This document shows positions 39,341-48,720 of a stretch of 64,000 nt of DNA, piece after piece. The DNA is from Rhodobacteraceae bacterium EhC02 (lineage in GTDB: Bacteria > Pseudomonadota > Alphaproteobacteria > Rhodobacterales > Rhodobacteraceae), in NCBI GenBank assembly GCA_001650895.1, contig LXYH01000059.1:155880-219879 (forward strand). The letters are read 5' to 3'. The first letter of the stretch is position 1, and every line of letters starts with the position of its first letter. The translations under genes and the position numbers were made by a program. The notes beneath the pieces are model-generated. The model made no database searches, had not been told where the DNA came from, and saw only the letters and a list, made by a program, of their open reading frames with translations.

Positions 39341-40453
39341 ATGAAACTCCGGTTGCAGTTACCCGCGATCATGATCGCGCTCGTCGCCGGTTTCGGCATG
39401 ATATGTCCCGCCCATGCGCTGGACAGCCAGGGGCGCGCCCTTGACGTATCGGTCATGGCAGAGGGGTTCGAGACACCCTGGTCCATCGGGTTTCTGCCGG
39501 ATGGCGGAACACTTGTGACCGAACGCGAAGGGCGTTTGTGGCATATCCCGGCACAGGGGCGGCGCCAGCAGGTCAGCGGCTTGCCCGCGATCCGCGCGAA
39601 CGGGCAGGGCGGTCTGCTGGATGTGCTGGTGCCCCGCGATTTTTCCCGCAGCGGCGAGATCCTGTTCAGCTTTGCCAAGCCGCAGGGCCGCGCCGAAGGC
39701 ACCGCGCTGGCCGTGGCACGGCTGTCGCGCGACCGGACGCAACTGCAGAACCTGCGGATCCTGTTCGAGATGGCACCAGGTTCCGCCGGCCCGCGCCATT
39801 TCGGCGGTCGCATCGTCGAAGGGCGGGACGGCACGATTTTCCTGACCATCGGGGATCGCGGCGATGACGATGCCGCACAGGACCTGTCGCGCCACAACGG
39901 CAAGATCATCCGCATCAATCGCGACGGATCGGTTCCCGCCGACAATCCCTTCGTGAACCAGCAAGGTGCGCAGCCCGAAATCTGGTCATGGGGGCATCGC
40001 AACCCGCAGGGCGCGACACTGGACGCGGCGGGCCAGCTCTGGATCAACGAACATGGCGCGCGCGGCGGCGACGAGGTGAACCGCGTGCAGCGCGGCGCGA
40101 ATTACGGCTGGCCCGTCATTTCCTACGGGCGGCATTATTCCGGACTGCCGATCGGCGAGGGCCGCGCCAAGCCCGGCATGGAACAGCCGGTGATGTATTG
40201 GGACCCTTCCATCGCGCCATCGGGCATGGCTGTCCTTGAGGCCGGGCGCGGGGGGCCGGGCCAGTCCGGCGACATGCTGGTCGGGTCGCTCAAGTTCGAC
40301 TACATCGCGCGGCTGTCCGGCAATCCGCTGCGCGAAGTCGAACAGATCAAGGGCCGCAAAACCGCGCGGGTGCGCGACATCCGGCAGGCACCTGACGGGT
40401 CTGTCTGGTTCATCAGCGAAGCGCGCGGCACCGTCTACCGCATCGCGCCCTGA
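39341..40453 (+). CDS. PQQ-dependent sugar dehydrogenase (Asd/YliI-like)
   Basis: A 370-residue periplasmic beta-propeller enzyme with a signal peptide (about 1-26, ending PAHAL). It shows the soluble aldose dehydrogenase motifs: catalytic H153 in GPRHFGGRI, SWGHRNPQGATLD, EHGARGGDEVN and GANYGWP. PQQ is the expected cofactor; the enzyme oxidises aldoses at C1. No PQQ synthesis gene is in this window. It is convergent with the regulator gene at 40461, seven bases apart. Confidence 0.88.
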   Translation: MKLRLQLPAIMIALVAGFGMICPAHALDSQGRALDVSVMAEGFETPWSIGFLPDGGTLVTEREGRLWHIPAQGRRQQVSGLPAIRANGQGGLLDVLVPRDFSRSGEILFSFAKPQGRAEGTALAVARLSRDRTQLQNLRILFEMAPGSAGPRHFGGRIVEGRDGTIFLTIGDRGDDDAAQDLSRHNGKIIRINRDGSVPADNPFVNQQGAQPEIWSWGHRNPQGATLDAAGQLWINEHGARGGDEVNRVQRGANYGWPVISYGRHYSGLPIGEGRAKPGMEQPVMYWDPSIAPSGMAVLEAGRGGPGQSGDMLVGSLKFDYIARLSGNPLREVEQIKGRKTARVRDIRQAPDGSVWFISEARGTVYRIAP

Positions 40454-40460
40454 GGCGCGA

Positions 40461-41465
40461 TCAGATCGACAGCCGCGTGGCGTGACTGCCGCGTTCGCGA
40501 TAGGGCGTGGTGTCGTAATGCGCCCGGTAGCATTTCGAGAAATGCGAAGGCGAGGCAAAGCCGCAGGCCAGCGCCACGTTGATAACGCTCATGTCCGTCT
40601 GCATCAGCAGGTTGCGCGCCTTCTGCAGGCGCAATTCCATGTAATACCGCTTTGGGCTGCGCGTCAGGTAACGGCGGAACAACCGCTCCAGCTGCCGGGT
40701 GGACATGCCCACGTCGCGCGCCAGGATCGAGGGGCTGATCGGCTCTTCGATATGGCTTTCCATCATCTGGATCACCCGGCTGAGCTTGGGGTGACGCACT
40801 CCGATTCGGGTGGGGACGGACAGGCGCTGCGTGTCCTGATCCGTACGGATCGACGAATAGATGAACTGATCGGCCACCAGATTGGCGACATCCTCGCCAT
40901 GATCATTCGCGATCAGCTTGAGCATCAGGTCGATGGACGAGGTGCCGCCCGCCGTGCTGAACCGGTTGCCGTCGATCACGAAGACCGATTTCGTCAGCTC
41001 GACCTCTTCGAATTCCTCGGCGAAACTGTCCTGATTTTCCCAGTGGATCGTGGCGCGCTTGCCATCCAGCAACCCGGCCTTGGCCAGCGCATAGCTGGCC
41101 GTGCAAAGCCCACCCAGCAGCATGCCCTTGCGCGCTTCGCGGCGCAGCCAGGAAATCACCTTTTTCGTGGTCGACTTCTGCACGTCGACACCGCCACAGA
41201 CCACGACCACATCGTCACGTGTCAGTTCGATCAGGTCGCCATCCAGCTGAAACTCGGTGCCAGCCGAACAACGCATGCGGGTGCCGCCTTCGCCGACCAG
41301 CATCCAGCTGTAAGCGGTCCGTTCCAGCATCCGGTTGGCGATGCGCAGGCTTTCCAGTGCCGAGGCAAAGCTCAGAAGCGTGAAATTATCCAGCAATACG
41401 AAAACGAAACGCCGCGGTGCCGTTGCGGTAAGGGGGTCTTTGGCCAACTGGCGTGGCGAGGGCAT
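40461..41465 (-). CDS. GlxA-type AraC-family transcriptional regulator
   Basis: A 334-residue regulator with an N-terminal DJ-1/PfpI-like (GATase-1) domain (RFVFVLLDNFTLLSFASALE and GLCTASYALAKAGLLDGK) and a C-terminal AraC DNA-binding domain (SPSILARDVGMSTRQLERLFRRYL and VALACGFASPSHFSKCYR). Relatives such as GbdR control glycine betaine, carnitine or arginine breakdown, but no such genes are beside it. The start at 41465 has GGAG eight bases upstream. It is divergent from the DAHP synthase gene. Confidence 0.9.
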   Translation of the reverse strand: MPSPRQLAKDPLTATAPRRFVFVLLDNFTLLSFASALESLRIANRMLERTAYSWMLVGEGGTRMRCSAGTEFQLDGDLIELTRDDVVVVCGGVDVQKSTTKKVISWLRREARKGMLLGGLCTASYALAKAGLLDGKRATIHWENQDSFAEEFEEVELTKSVFVIDGNRFSTAGGTSSIDLMLKLIANDHGEDVANLVADQFIYSSIRTDQDTQRLSVPTRIGVRHPKLSRVIQMMESHIEEPISPSILARDVGMSTRQLERLFRRYLTRSPKRYYMELRLQKARNLLMQTDMSVINVALACGFASPSHFSKCYRAHYDTTPYRERGSHATRLSI

Positions 41466-41604
41466 CGGGAACGCTCCATGATCTTTGCATCGTAATTGAA
41501 CAGGTTTGTAGGTCATCATCAAGGGTCGCCACGGTCTGAACACGCGCATTTACGCCAAAACGCGACCCTTTCGCGTCGCCAAATCACTTTGGGGTGAAAA
41601 TCGG

Positions 41605-41634
41605 TTGTGGCATGCGCCCCGTGGCTTTTGTATA
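41605..41634 (+). promoter_or_regulatory. Putative promoter of class II DAHP synthase gene
   Basis: TTGTGG (41605-41610), an 18-base spacer and TGTATA (41629-41634) lie 37 bases before the start codon. Just upstream is an inverted repeat CCAAA-TCAC-TTTGG (41579-41592) that could be an operator. The match to a sigma-70 promoter is moderate. Confidence 0.4.
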
Positions 41635-41670
41635 GAAGCCGCACTGAACGGCTTTGGCGGAGAGACAGAC

Positions 41671-43041
41671 ATGAGCGAGTGGCAGAAAACCGATTGGCGC
41701 AACCGCCCCCGGATCCAGATGCCCGACTATACCGACAATGCTGCCCTGGCAGCGGTCGAGGCGCAGTTGTCCAAGTATCCGCCGCTCGTGTTCGCCGGAG
41801 AGGCGCGCAAGCTGAAAGCCGTGCTGGGCGAAGCCGCGCGCGGCGAAGCCTTCCTGCTGCAGGGCGGCGATTGCGCCGAAAGCTTTGAACAGTTCAGCGC
41901 GAATGCGATCCGCGACACCTTCAAGGTGATGTTGCAGATGGCGATGGTACTGACCTATGGCGCCAAGGTGCCGGTGGTGAAGGTGGGCCGCATGGCGGGC
42001 CAGTTCGCCAAGCCGCGTTCGGCCCCGACCGAGGTGATCGACGGGGTGGAACTGCCGTCCTACCGTGGTGACATCATCAACGATCTGGCCGCCACGCCTG
42101 AGGCGCGCAAGCCCGACCCGCAGCGCATGCTGCAGGCCTATCTGCAGGCGGCCGCCACGCTGAACCTGCTGCGCGCCTTCTCGACCGGCGGTTATGCGGA
42201 TGTGCATCAGGTCCATAGCTGGACGCTGGGCTTCACCGAGGGCGAAAAGGCCGCGAAATACCGCGACATGGCCAACCGGATCAGCGACACGCTGGATTTC
42301 ATCAAGGCGGCGGGCATCGACAGCAAGATGGCGCATACGCTGCAGACAGTCGATTTCTACACCAGCCACGAGGCACTTCTGCTGGAATACGAAGAGGCGC
42401 TGACCCGGCTTGACACCACCTCGGGCAAGTGGCTGGCGGGGTCGGGTCACATGATCTGGATCGGCGACCGCACCCGGCAGCCCGATGGCGCCCATGTGGA
42501 ATTCTGCCGCGGCGTGCTGAACCCGATCGGGTTGAAATGCGGCCCCTCGATGACCTCGGAAGACCTCAAGATCCTGATGGCCAAGCTGAACCCGAAGAAC
42601 GAGGCCGGTCGCCTGACGCTGATCGCGCGTTTCGGCGCGGGCAAGGTGGGTGAACACCTGCCGCGCCTGATCAAGACGGTCCGGGACGAGGGCGCGAATG
42701 TCCTGTGGGTTTGTGACCCGATGCATGGCAACACGATCAAGTCCTCCAGCGGGTACAAGACGCGGCCCTTCGATGCGGTGCTGCGCGAGGTGCGCGAGTT
42801 CTTCGCCGTCCACAAGGCCGAGGGCACGATCCCCGGCGGCGTGCATTTCGAGATGACCGGCCAGGACGTGACCGAATGCACCGGCGGCCTGCGCGCGGTC
42901 AGCGACGAGGATCTGTCGGATCGCTACCACACCGCCTGTGATCCGCGCCTGAACGCCAGCCAGTCGCTGGAACTGGCCTTCCTCGTGGCCGAGGAACTGT
43001 CCAGCCTGCGCGCAGATCGCCAGGCGCAGGCGGCTGTCTGA
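41671..43041 (+). CDS. Class II 3-deoxy-7-phosphoheptulonate synthase
   Basis: A 456-residue enzyme that joins phosphoenolpyruvate and erythrose 4-phosphate in the first step of the shikimate pathway. It is the plant-like/class II type: [15 protein letters not shown] holds the metal-binding Cys at 68, [12 protein letters not shown] and WVCDPMHGN follow, and the C-terminal region holds [15 protein letters not shown]. Length is normal. The start at 41671 has GGAGAG upstream. aroQ at 52.7 kb is another enzyme of the same pathway. A terminator follows. Confidence 0.94.
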   Translation: MSEWQKTDWRNRPRIQMPDYTDNAALAAVEAQLSKYPPLVFAGEARKLKAVLGEAARGEAFLLQGGDCAESFEQFSANAIRDTFKVMLQMAMVLTYGAKVPVVKVGRMAGQFAKPRSAPTEVIDGVELPSYRGDIINDLAATPEARKPDPQRMLQAYLQAAATLNLLRAFSTGGYADVHQVHSWTLGFTEGEKAAKYRDMANRISDTLDFIKAAGIDSKMAHTLQTVDFYTSHEALLLEYEEALTRLDTTSGKWLAGSGHMIWIGDRTRQPDGAHVEFCRGVLNPIGLKCGPSMTSEDLKILMAKLNPKNEAGRLTLIARFGAGKVGEHLPRLIKTVRDEGANVLWVCDPMHGNTIKSSSGYKTRPFDAVLREVREFFAVHKAEGTIPGGVHFEMTGQDVTECTGGLRAVSDEDLSDRYHTACDPRLNASQSLELAFLVAEELSSLRADRQAQAAV

Positions 43042-43080
43042 CAGCCAGCCTCTGACGACAGCGGCACAGATGAATGGATG

Positions 43081-43107
43081 ACGGCAGGCCCCTGGCCTGC
43101 CGTTTTC
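43081..43107 (+). terminator. Terminator of DAHP synthase gene
   Basis: A perfect 10-bp stem ACGGCAGGCC (43081-43090) / GGCCTGCCGT (43094-43103) with a CCT loop and TTT following. It ends just before the convergent PAS gene. Confidence 0.8.
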
Positions 43108-43114
43108 ATTGACC

Positions 43115-43834
43115 TCAGCGATCCGTGCGGACCAGCCGCAGGTAATCGACGCGGCACGGCGCCGCGGGGGTAAATCGCGCAGGTGTTTCCGCAAACCCAT
43201 GTTCGGCTGCACTGTCCGCAGTCTGGGGTGCTGACTGTGGCGCAGACTGTGGCCACTGGCGGGCGGCATCCGCCGCAACAAGCGGACGCAGAAGCCGTGC
43301 CGTGATCGCGAAACGGCGCGGGGCGCGCCCGACACCGCCCTGACTGTCCAGACATCCCAGGATCCGGGTGATCCGGTCAAAGGAATCCGTCATCGGCAGC
43401 AAAAGCAGTCGCGCCTCCAGCGCGGGCTTGCCGATCCCTGTCTCGGCCTGCAGCGAGAGCGTGGCGATGCTTGGCGTGGTGCAGACCTCTTCGAGTGCCG
43501 ATGCCAGATCGATACGCGCCTCGGGCGCGAAAAACGCGCTCAGCGGCATGCCGCGCACCTCCATGCCCAGCAGATCGGACAGATGCCCCCCCGCGATGCG
43601 CAGCCGCGCGACGCCGGACGCCACCTGTTCCAGGATGAAGGCATATTCCAGGGCGCGCTCGATGCCGCGAGGATCGACCTCTGACCTGTCCGGCACCAGC
43701 CGCGCGCCGCGCAGGGCGTCCCAATAGGCCTCGACCTGGGCGATATGGGGAAAACGCGCGGCGGGACGGTGGCTGCTCATCGCGATCACATTGTTGTCCT
43801 GGCCCTTTGCGGGCGCGGTGTAGTCGTTGCGCAT
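43115..43834 (-). CDS. PAS_5-family protein (DUF1457)
   Basis: A 239-residue soluble protein of the PAS_5 family: the start of the domain (FPHIAQVEAYWDALRGARLVPDRSEVDPRGIE) and the body with LRIAGGHLSDLLGMEVRGMPLSAFF are typical of this alphaproteobacterial group. The C-terminal 60 residues are low-complexity (Ala/Pro/Gln). There is no output domain, so it could be a sensory or adaptor protein. It is transcribed alone; the 330-base region upstream has no gene. Confidence 0.82.
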   Translation of the reverse strand: MRNDYTAPAKGQDNNVIAMSSHRPAARFPHIAQVEAYWDALRGARLVPDRSEVDPRGIERALEYAFILEQVASGVARLRIAGGHLSDLLGMEVRGMPLSAFFAPEARIDLASALEEVCTTPSIATLSLQAETGIGKPALEARLLLLPMTDSFDRITRILGCLDSQGGVGRAPRRFAITARLLRPLVAADAARQWPQSAPQSAPQTADSAAEHGFAETPARFTPAAPCRVDYLRLVRTDR

Positions 43835-44164
43835 GACAATCGTTCCTGCCCGGCAAACGCCGGTTCGGGTTGCCCCTGACTGCAGCAGCGTGGACGGAAC
43901 AGGTCTTGCGCGATGATGCAGCCGGGAAGGTTACTGTTGTCTTAACATGCCATGAATTTCCGAAAATCGGATGCGATTTCACAACATGTGGTTAACCTCT
44001 GCCGGACCGGACCGCGGGATGAGATGTCGCGGCTCGGGCGCGGCGCTGGCCCGGATCGGGCGCGGTGCTGGCCCGGCGCGTGCTTGCTGTTTCAGGCCGA
44101 AACGGCTAGGGGATCGACCGGATGACCGCAGACGCGGAAGACGCAGACCGGGGGAGATGCCAGC
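43835..44164. other. Intergenic region with short repeats
   Basis: No gene is seen in this 330-base gap between divergent genes. It contains a 22-bp unit in two tandem copies with one mismatch (44034-44055 and 44056-44077), a TCCGA-AAA-TCGGA inverted repeat (43959-43971) and the palindrome GGTTAACC (43990-43997). The TTAA elements recall CtrA half-sites, but the full TTAA-N7-TTAA spacing is absent. Confidence 0.45.
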
Positions 44165-45055
44165 GTGATAGAGTCGATGACCGGATTCGCCACGGCCAAG
44201 GGGGCGGCACTGGGCGCCAGCTGGGCCTGGGACATGCGCAGCGTGAATGGCAAGGGGCTGGACCTGCGCCTGCGCGTGCCGGACTGGATCGACGGGCTGG
44301 AAGCGCGGCTTCGCGCCCGGGTGACCGCAGCCGTGGGGCGCGGAAACGTTACCCTGAACCTGCGCCTTGCACGCGACGAAGGGCAGGCCGAACTGGCCGT
44401 CAATCCCGCCGGTCTGAATGCCGTCATCGCGGCCATGGCGCAGGTCGAGGCCGAAGCGATGGAAGCGGGCCTGTCCCTGGCCCCCGCGACCGCCGCCGAT
44501 ATCCTGAACCTGCGCGGTGTGCTGGAAATCCGCAGCCTTGATGCCCAGACCGGCCCGCTGCTCGAGGCGCTGGTCGCGGATTTCGAAACGGTCCTGGCCG
44601 ATTTCCTTGACATGCGCCGCACCGAAGGCCGCGCCCTGCAGACGGTGATCACGGCGCAGCTGGCGCAGATCACGGCGCTGGTCGACCAGATCGCCGCCGC
44701 GACCGAGGCGCGGGCCGCCGAGATGGCCCAGAGCCTGCGCACGAACCTTGCCCGCGTGCTGGACAATGGCGCGGGCGTCGATCCGAGCCGCGTCGCCCAG
44801 GAACTGGCGCTGATCGCGGTCAAGGCGGATGTGACCGAAGAGGTGGACCGCCTGCGCGCCCATGTGACGGCGGCGCAGGACCTGCTGGGCGCGCCCGAGC
44901 CCGTGGGCCGCAAGCTGGATTTCCTGATGCAGGAATTCAACCGCGAGGCCAACACCCTGTGCTCCAAATCGCAGCACAAGGCATTGACGCGGATCGGGCT
45001 GGACCTGAAAACCGTGATCGACCAGATGCGCGAGCAGGTCCAGAACATCCAGTAA
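44165..45055 (+). CDS. yicC: YicC-family endoribonuclease
   Basis: A 296-residue protein of the YicC/DUF1732 family: SMTGFATAKG at the start, then WDMRSVNGKGLDLRLRVP, and the C-terminal KLDFLMQEFNREANTLCSKS as in the family signature. E. coli YicC is an RNase. The start is GTG at 44165 with GGGGGAG upstream. It is followed 24 bases later by gmk, a frequent yicC-gmk pairing. Confidence 0.92.
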   Translation: MIESMTGFATAKGAALGASWAWDMRSVNGKGLDLRLRVPDWIDGLEARLRARVTAAVGRGNVTLNLRLARDEGQAELAVNPAGLNAVIAAMAQVEAEAMEAGLSLAPATAADILNLRGVLEIRSLDAQTGPLLEALVADFETVLADFLDMRRTEGRALQTVITAQLAQITALVDQIAAATEARAAEMAQSLRTNLARVLDNGAGVDPSRVAQELALIAVKADVTEEVDRLRAHVTAAQDLLGAPEPVGRKLDFLMQEFNREANTLCSKSQHKALTRIGLDLKTVIDQMREQVQNIQ

Positions 45056-45079
45056 GGCCAGGGCAGGAAAGACAAGACG

Positions 45080-45721
45080 ATGGAACACAGACGCGGGCTT
45101 TTGATCATCCTGTCCTCGCCTTCGGGCGCGGGCAAGTCCACATTGGCGCGGCGCCTGCGCGACTGGGATCCCTCGATCCGCTTCTCGGTTTCGGCCACGA
45201 CGCGGCCCCCGCGCCCCGGCGAGGAACATGGCCGCGAATACTATTTCCACAGCCGCGCGGAATTCGAGCAGATGGTCGCGCGCGACGAGATGCTGGAACA
45301 TGCCGAGGTCTTCGGCAATTTCTACGGCAGCCCCAAGGGCCCCGTCGCCGCCGCGATCGAGGCGGGTCAGGACGTGCTGTTCGATATCGACTGGCAGGGT
45401 GGCCAGCAGGTGCGCAATTCAAGCCTTGGCAAGCATGTGCTGTCGATCTTCATCCTGCCCCCCTCGATCCCCGAACTGGAACGGCGCCTGCGCTCGCGCG
45501 GGCAGGACAGCGACGAGGTGATCGACAACCGCATGACCAAGTCGCGCGACGAGATCAGCCATTGGCCGGAATATGATTTCGTGCTGGTCAATGACGATCT
45601 GGACGCAACCTTCGACCGGCTCAAGACCATCGTCAGCGCCGAACGGCTGCGCCTGTCGCAGCAGCCCGGACTGGTCGATACCGTTCGCCGTCTCAACAAG
45701 GAATTCGAGGACCGCACATGA
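45080..45721 (+). CDS. gmk: Guanylate kinase
   Basis: A 213-residue enzyme that phosphorylates GMP to GDP with ATP. Walker A is [10 protein letters not shown] at 12-21; [17 protein letters not shown] is the GMP-binding segment; [10 protein letters not shown] follows. Length is normal. It overlaps the gamma carbonic anhydrase gene by four bases (ATGA). Confidence 0.95.
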   Translation: MEHRRGLLIILSSPSGAGKSTLARRLRDWDPSIRFSVSATTRPPRPGEEHGREYYFHSRAEFEQMVARDEMLEHAEVFGNFYGSPKGPVAAAIEAGQDVLFDIDWQGGQQVRNSSLGKHVLSIFILPPSIPELERRLRSRGQDSDEVIDNRMTKSRDEISHWPEYDFVLVNDDLDATFDRLKTIVSAERLRLSQQPGLVDTVRRLNKEFEDRT

Positions 45722-46245
45722 CGCTTTACACCCTTGACGGAATCGCCCCGCAACTGCCCGAGGACGGGGATTTCTGGATTGCACCCGATGCGAACGTGAT
45801 CGGCAATGTCGTGCTGGAAAGCGGCGCCTCGGTCTGGTTCGGCGCGACGCTGCGCGGCGACAACGAAGAGATCCGGATCGGCGCGGGCAGCAATGTGCAG
45901 GAAAACACGGTGATGCATACCGACATGGGCTATCCGCTGACCATCGGCGTGAATTGCACGATCGGGCACAAGGCCATGCTGCATGGCTGCACCATCGGCG
46001 ACAACAGCCTGATCGGCATGGGCGCCACCGTGCTGAACGGCGCGAAGATCGGCAGGAACTGCCTGATCGGGGCAGGGGCCCTGATCACCGAGGGCAAGGA
46101 GATCCCCGAAGGATCGCTGGTCATGGGTACGCCGGGCAAGGTGGTGCGCCAGCTGGACGCGGCCGCGATCGAAGGTCTGCGCCGCTCGGCGTTGGGCTAC
46201 CAGGCCAATATGCGCCGCTTTGCAAAGGGTCTGGCGCCGCTTTGA
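45718..46245 (+). CDS. Gamma carbonic anhydrase-like protein
   Basis: A 175-residue left-handed beta-helix protein of the gamma carbonic anhydrase (YrdA/PaaY) family. The three zinc-binding histidines are present: H67 (NTVMHTDMG), H84 and H89 (GHKAMLHGC). Trimeric. The activity may be carbonic anhydrase or simply related; it is often listed as an acetyltransferase relative. It overlaps gmk by four bases. Confidence 0.9.
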   Translation: MTLYTLDGIAPQLPEDGDFWIAPDANVIGNVVLESGASVWFGATLRGDNEEIRIGAGSNVQENTVMHTDMGYPLTIGVNCTIGHKAMLHGCTIGDNSLIGMGATVLNGAKIGRNCLIGAGALITEGKEIPEGSLVMGTPGKVVRQLDAAAIEGLRRSALGYQANMRRFAKGLAPL

Positions 46246-46253
46246 TGGCCGCT

Positions 46254-46294
46254 GCCGGATGCCTCCGGCGGGGATATTTCAGGCAAGAAGAAAC
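46254..46294 (+). repeat. Intergenic structured repeat, copy 1
   Basis: A short form: hairpin GCCGGA (46254-46259) / TCCGGC (46264-46269), then the conserved core from 46271 that begins GGGATATTTC and ends AAGAAGAAAC (46294). It lies between the carbonic anhydrase gene and the leader ORF. See copies at 48647, 56218 and 60049. Confidence 0.7.
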
Positions 46295-46298
46295 CGCA

Positions 46299-46379
46299 AT
46301 GACGGCCGCGACGGCACCGCTTGCCGCTGGCTTGCGCCTGTGTCACTTCTGTCGCACCAAGAAGAGAGACACCCCATGA
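46299..46379 (+). CDS. Possible 26-residue leader peptide (CxxC)
   Basis: An ATG at 46299 opens a 26-residue frame, MTAATAPLAAGLRLCHFCRT then KKRDTP, whose stop overlaps the start of the trans-sulfuration enzyme (ATGA at 46376-46379). It has two Cys in a CHFC arrangement and a basic tail. Only a weak AAGAAG purine stretch precedes it, within the repeat core. The overlap and the sulfur amino acid context suggest a translation-coupling leader, but it could be chance. Confidence 0.35.
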   Translation: MTAATAPLAAGLRLCHFCRTKKRDTP

Positions 46380-47563
46380 AGAATTCCAAGGGATCCCTGA
46401 TCCGCCCCGTTCCTCTGCCCGACAGCATCAGCCGCCCGGTGGTCACACCGCTGAGCCCCTCTGTCGTCTATGCCTCGGACACGCCAGACGATCTGGACGC
46501 GCAATACGAGGGCCGCACCTCGGGCTATACCTATGCCCGCGAAGGCCATCCCAATGCCGATGTGCTGGCGCGGCGGATCGACCTGCTGGAAGGCGGGCAA
46601 GGCGGGATCGTCACCTCTTCGGGGATGTCGGCCGTCACGGCGGTGATGATGGGCCTGCTGAAGGCGGGCGATCACGTGCTTGGGGGCGACCAGCTCTATG
46701 GCCGCTCGCTGCGCCTGATGAAACAGGACCTGCCGCGCCTGGGGATCGCCACCAGCCTGGCCGACCCCACCGATGTGGCCGCGATGGAGGCGGCGCTGCG
46801 CCCCGAGACGCGGATGATCCTGGTCGAGGTCGTGTCGAACCCGACGCTGCGCGTCGCCGATATCGAAGGGCTGGCCAGACTGTGCAAGGCCCGCGGCGTC
46901 CTGCTGGCGGTGGACAATACCTTTACCACGCCGCGCGCCTATCGGCCCTTCGACGCGGGCGCCGATATCGTGATCCATTCGGTGACCAAGCTGCTGGCAG
47001 GCCATTCGGATGTGACGCTTGGCTATGCCTGCGCCGCCGATCCGGTGCTGCAAAAGGCGATCTATGATTTCGCCGTCACCACCGGCCTGACCGCCAGCCC
47101 CTTCGATTGCTGGCTGGCCGAGCGGGGCCTTGCGACCTTCAACCTGCGCTTCGACCGGGCCGAGGCCAATGCCGTGGCGCTGGCCGATCACCTGGCGACG
47201 CTGCCGGGCGTCAAGCGCGTGCTTTACCCGATGCGCGCCGATCACCCCGACCAGGCCCGTGCCAAGGCCCTTCTGGGCGCGCGCGGCTGCAACATGGTCA
47301 GCTTCGAACTGGAAGGCGGACGCAAGGCCGCCAATGCCTTTACCCGCGCCGCCGACGGCCTGGCCTTTGCGCCGACCCTTGGCGATGTGGGCACGACCCT
47401 GTCGCACCCTGCCAGTTCCTCGCACCGCGCGCTGCCCGCAGCCGAGCGCGAGGCACTTGGCATGAGCGAAGGGTTCTTCCGGGTCTCTGTCGGGCTGGAA
47501 GAGGTGGCGCCCCTGCTCGAGGTGTTCACCCGCGCGGTCGACGCCGCCCGCGGCGCGACCTGA
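46376..47563 (+). CDS. Trans-sulfuration PLP enzyme (cystathionine gamma-synthase/beta-lyase-like)
   Basis: A 395-residue Cys/Met-metabolism PLP enzyme. The PLP lysine is K205 (HSVTKLLAGHSDV); YTYAREGHPNADVL and VEVVSNPTLRVADIE are family motifs, and the C-terminal THL/S segment is TTLSHPASSSHRALP. It could be cystathionine gamma-synthase, cystathionine beta-lyase or methionine gamma-lyase; sequence alone does not choose. The start at 46376 has GAAGAGAG upstream. It is 14 bases before the PhoR-like gene. Confidence 0.88.
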   Translation: MKNSKGSLIRPVPLPDSISRPVVTPLSPSVVYASDTPDDLDAQYEGRTSGYTYAREGHPNADVLARRIDLLEGGQGGIVTSSGMSAVTAVMMGLLKAGDHVLGGDQLYGRSLRLMKQDLPRLGIATSLADPTDVAAMEAALRPETRMILVEVVSNPTLRVADIEGLARLCKARGVLLAVDNTFTTPRAYRPFDAGADIVIHSVTKLLAGHSDVTLGYACAADPVLQKAIYDFAVTTGLTASPFDCWLAERGLATFNLRFDRAEANAVALADHLATLPGVKRVLYPMRADHPDQARAKALLGARGCNMVSFELEGGRKAANAFTRAADGLAFAPTLGDVGTTLSHPASSSHRALPAAEREALGMSEGFFRVSVGLEEVAPLLEVFTRAVDAARGAT

Positions 47564-47577
47564 GCCGGGGCGCGCCG

Positions 47578-48618
47578 ATGCCGGAGGCCACGATCAGGTC
47601 CATCCTTGACGCCGTGCCCTTGCCCGCGATCTTCGTGGGCAAGGACGACCGGATCGCAGGGCTGAACAGGAAGGCAGAGGCGCTTCTGGGGCCGGTCGAG
47701 GCGCGCCCCTTCATCACCGCCATCCGTCAGCCCGCGGTCCTGGACGCGGTCGAGGCCTGCCGCAGCCAGCGCAAGCCAGGCAGCGCGCGCTACCTGGCCA
47801 AGCAGGGCGACCAGGACGTGATCTACACCGCCCATTGCGCCATGGTCGAGGCCGGCCCCGCCAGCGGGGTTCTGATCAGCTTCGAGGATGTGACGGACCG
47901 TCAGCAGATCGGACAGATGCGGCGCGATTTCGTGGCCAATGTCAGCCACGAGCTGCGCACGCCCCTGACCGCGCTGATGGGGTTCATCGAAACCATGCAG
48001 GGACCGGCCCGCGACGATCCGGTGGCGCGGGAACGCTTTCTGGGGATCATGGCGAACGAGGCGCAGCGCATGAACCGGCTGGTGCGCGACCTGCTGTCGC
48101 TGAGCCAGGTCGAAGAGATGGAGCGCGTCCGCCCCGACACACGGCTGGACCTGTGCGATCTGCTGTCCTCGGTGCTGCGCAATCTGACGCCGCTGGCGGA
48201 AAAGGCCGGCGGCACGCTGCAGGCGCAGTTCGACGCGGGGCAGGTCTTTGTCGAAGGCGACGCCGACCAATTGCGCCAGGTCTTCGGCAACCTGGTCGAA
48301 AACGCGATCAAATACGGGGGACGCCCGCCCGAGGTGATGCTGAAAATCACCGAGATCCCGCGCGATCCCGTCATGCGCGGGCCCGCGATCTGCGCCGAGG
48401 TCATCGACAACGGGCCAGGCATCGACCCGGTGCATATTCCGCGCCTGACCGAACGGTTCTACCGGGTGGACAGCCACCGCTCGCGCGAGATGGGCGGCAC
48501 CGGCCTGGGTCTTGCCATCGTCAAGCATATCGTGAACCGCCATCGCGGGCGCCTGAAGATCGACAGCCAGCCGGGGCAGGGCAGCCGCTTTACCGTCATC
48601 CTGCCGCGCATTTCCTGA
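47578..48618 (+). CDS. PhoR-like soluble histidine kinase
   Basis: A 346-residue sensor kinase without membrane segments. A PAS domain (about 1-105) precedes the dimerisation/phosphoacceptor domain with H124 (NVSHELRTPLTALMGF) and the ATPase domain: N box NLVENAIKYGG, G1 DNGPGI, G2 GTGLGLAIVKH. The layout is that of PhoR. No phoB or pst gene lies beside it, unlike the common order, so its response regulator must be elsewhere or different. It is 14 bases after the trans-sulfuration gene. Confidence 0.85.
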   Translation: MPEATIRSILDAVPLPAIFVGKDDRIAGLNRKAEALLGPVEARPFITAIRQPAVLDAVEACRSQRKPGSARYLAKQGDQDVIYTAHCAMVEAGPASGVLISFEDVTDRQQIGQMRRDFVANVSHELRTPLTALMGFIETMQGPARDDPVARERFLGIMANEAQRMNRLVRDLLSLSQVEEMERVRPDTRLDLCDLLSSVLRNLTPLAEKAGGTLQAQFDAGQVFVEGDADQLRQVFGNLVENAIKYGGRPPEVMLKITEIPRDPVMRGPAICAEVIDNGPGIDPVHIPRLTERFYRVDSHRSREMGGTGLGLAIVKHIVNRHRGRLKIDSQPGQGSRFTVILPRIS

Positions 48619-48646
48619 CCCGCAGGGCCCTGAGGCACCCGGAGAA

Positions 48647-48710
48647 GGGGGGCTCGCCCCCAATGATCCTGCGGATCATTCCCCCGAGGATATTTCGGGC
48701 AAGAAGAAGC
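48647..48710 (+). repeat. Intergenic structured repeat, copy 2
   Basis: Hairpin A GGGGG-CTCG-CCCCC (48648-48661), hairpin B AATGATCC-TGC-GGATCATT (48662-48680), then CCCCCGAGG and the core ending AAGAAGAAGC. Hairpin B has the same TGC loop as copies 3 and 4 but different arms. It lies between the convergent kinase and LysR genes. Confidence 0.75.
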
Positions 48711-48720
48711 GGCGCCACGT

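Noticed and set aside
43942..43997. CtrA binding sites before the PAS gene
   Set aside because: TTAA occurs twice but the spacing is about 46 bases, not the required seven.
46246..46375. SAM-responsive riboswitch before the trans-sulfuration gene
   Set aside because: The 130 bases are taken by the repeat and the leader ORF; no pseudoknot pattern like that of SAM-II could be drawn.
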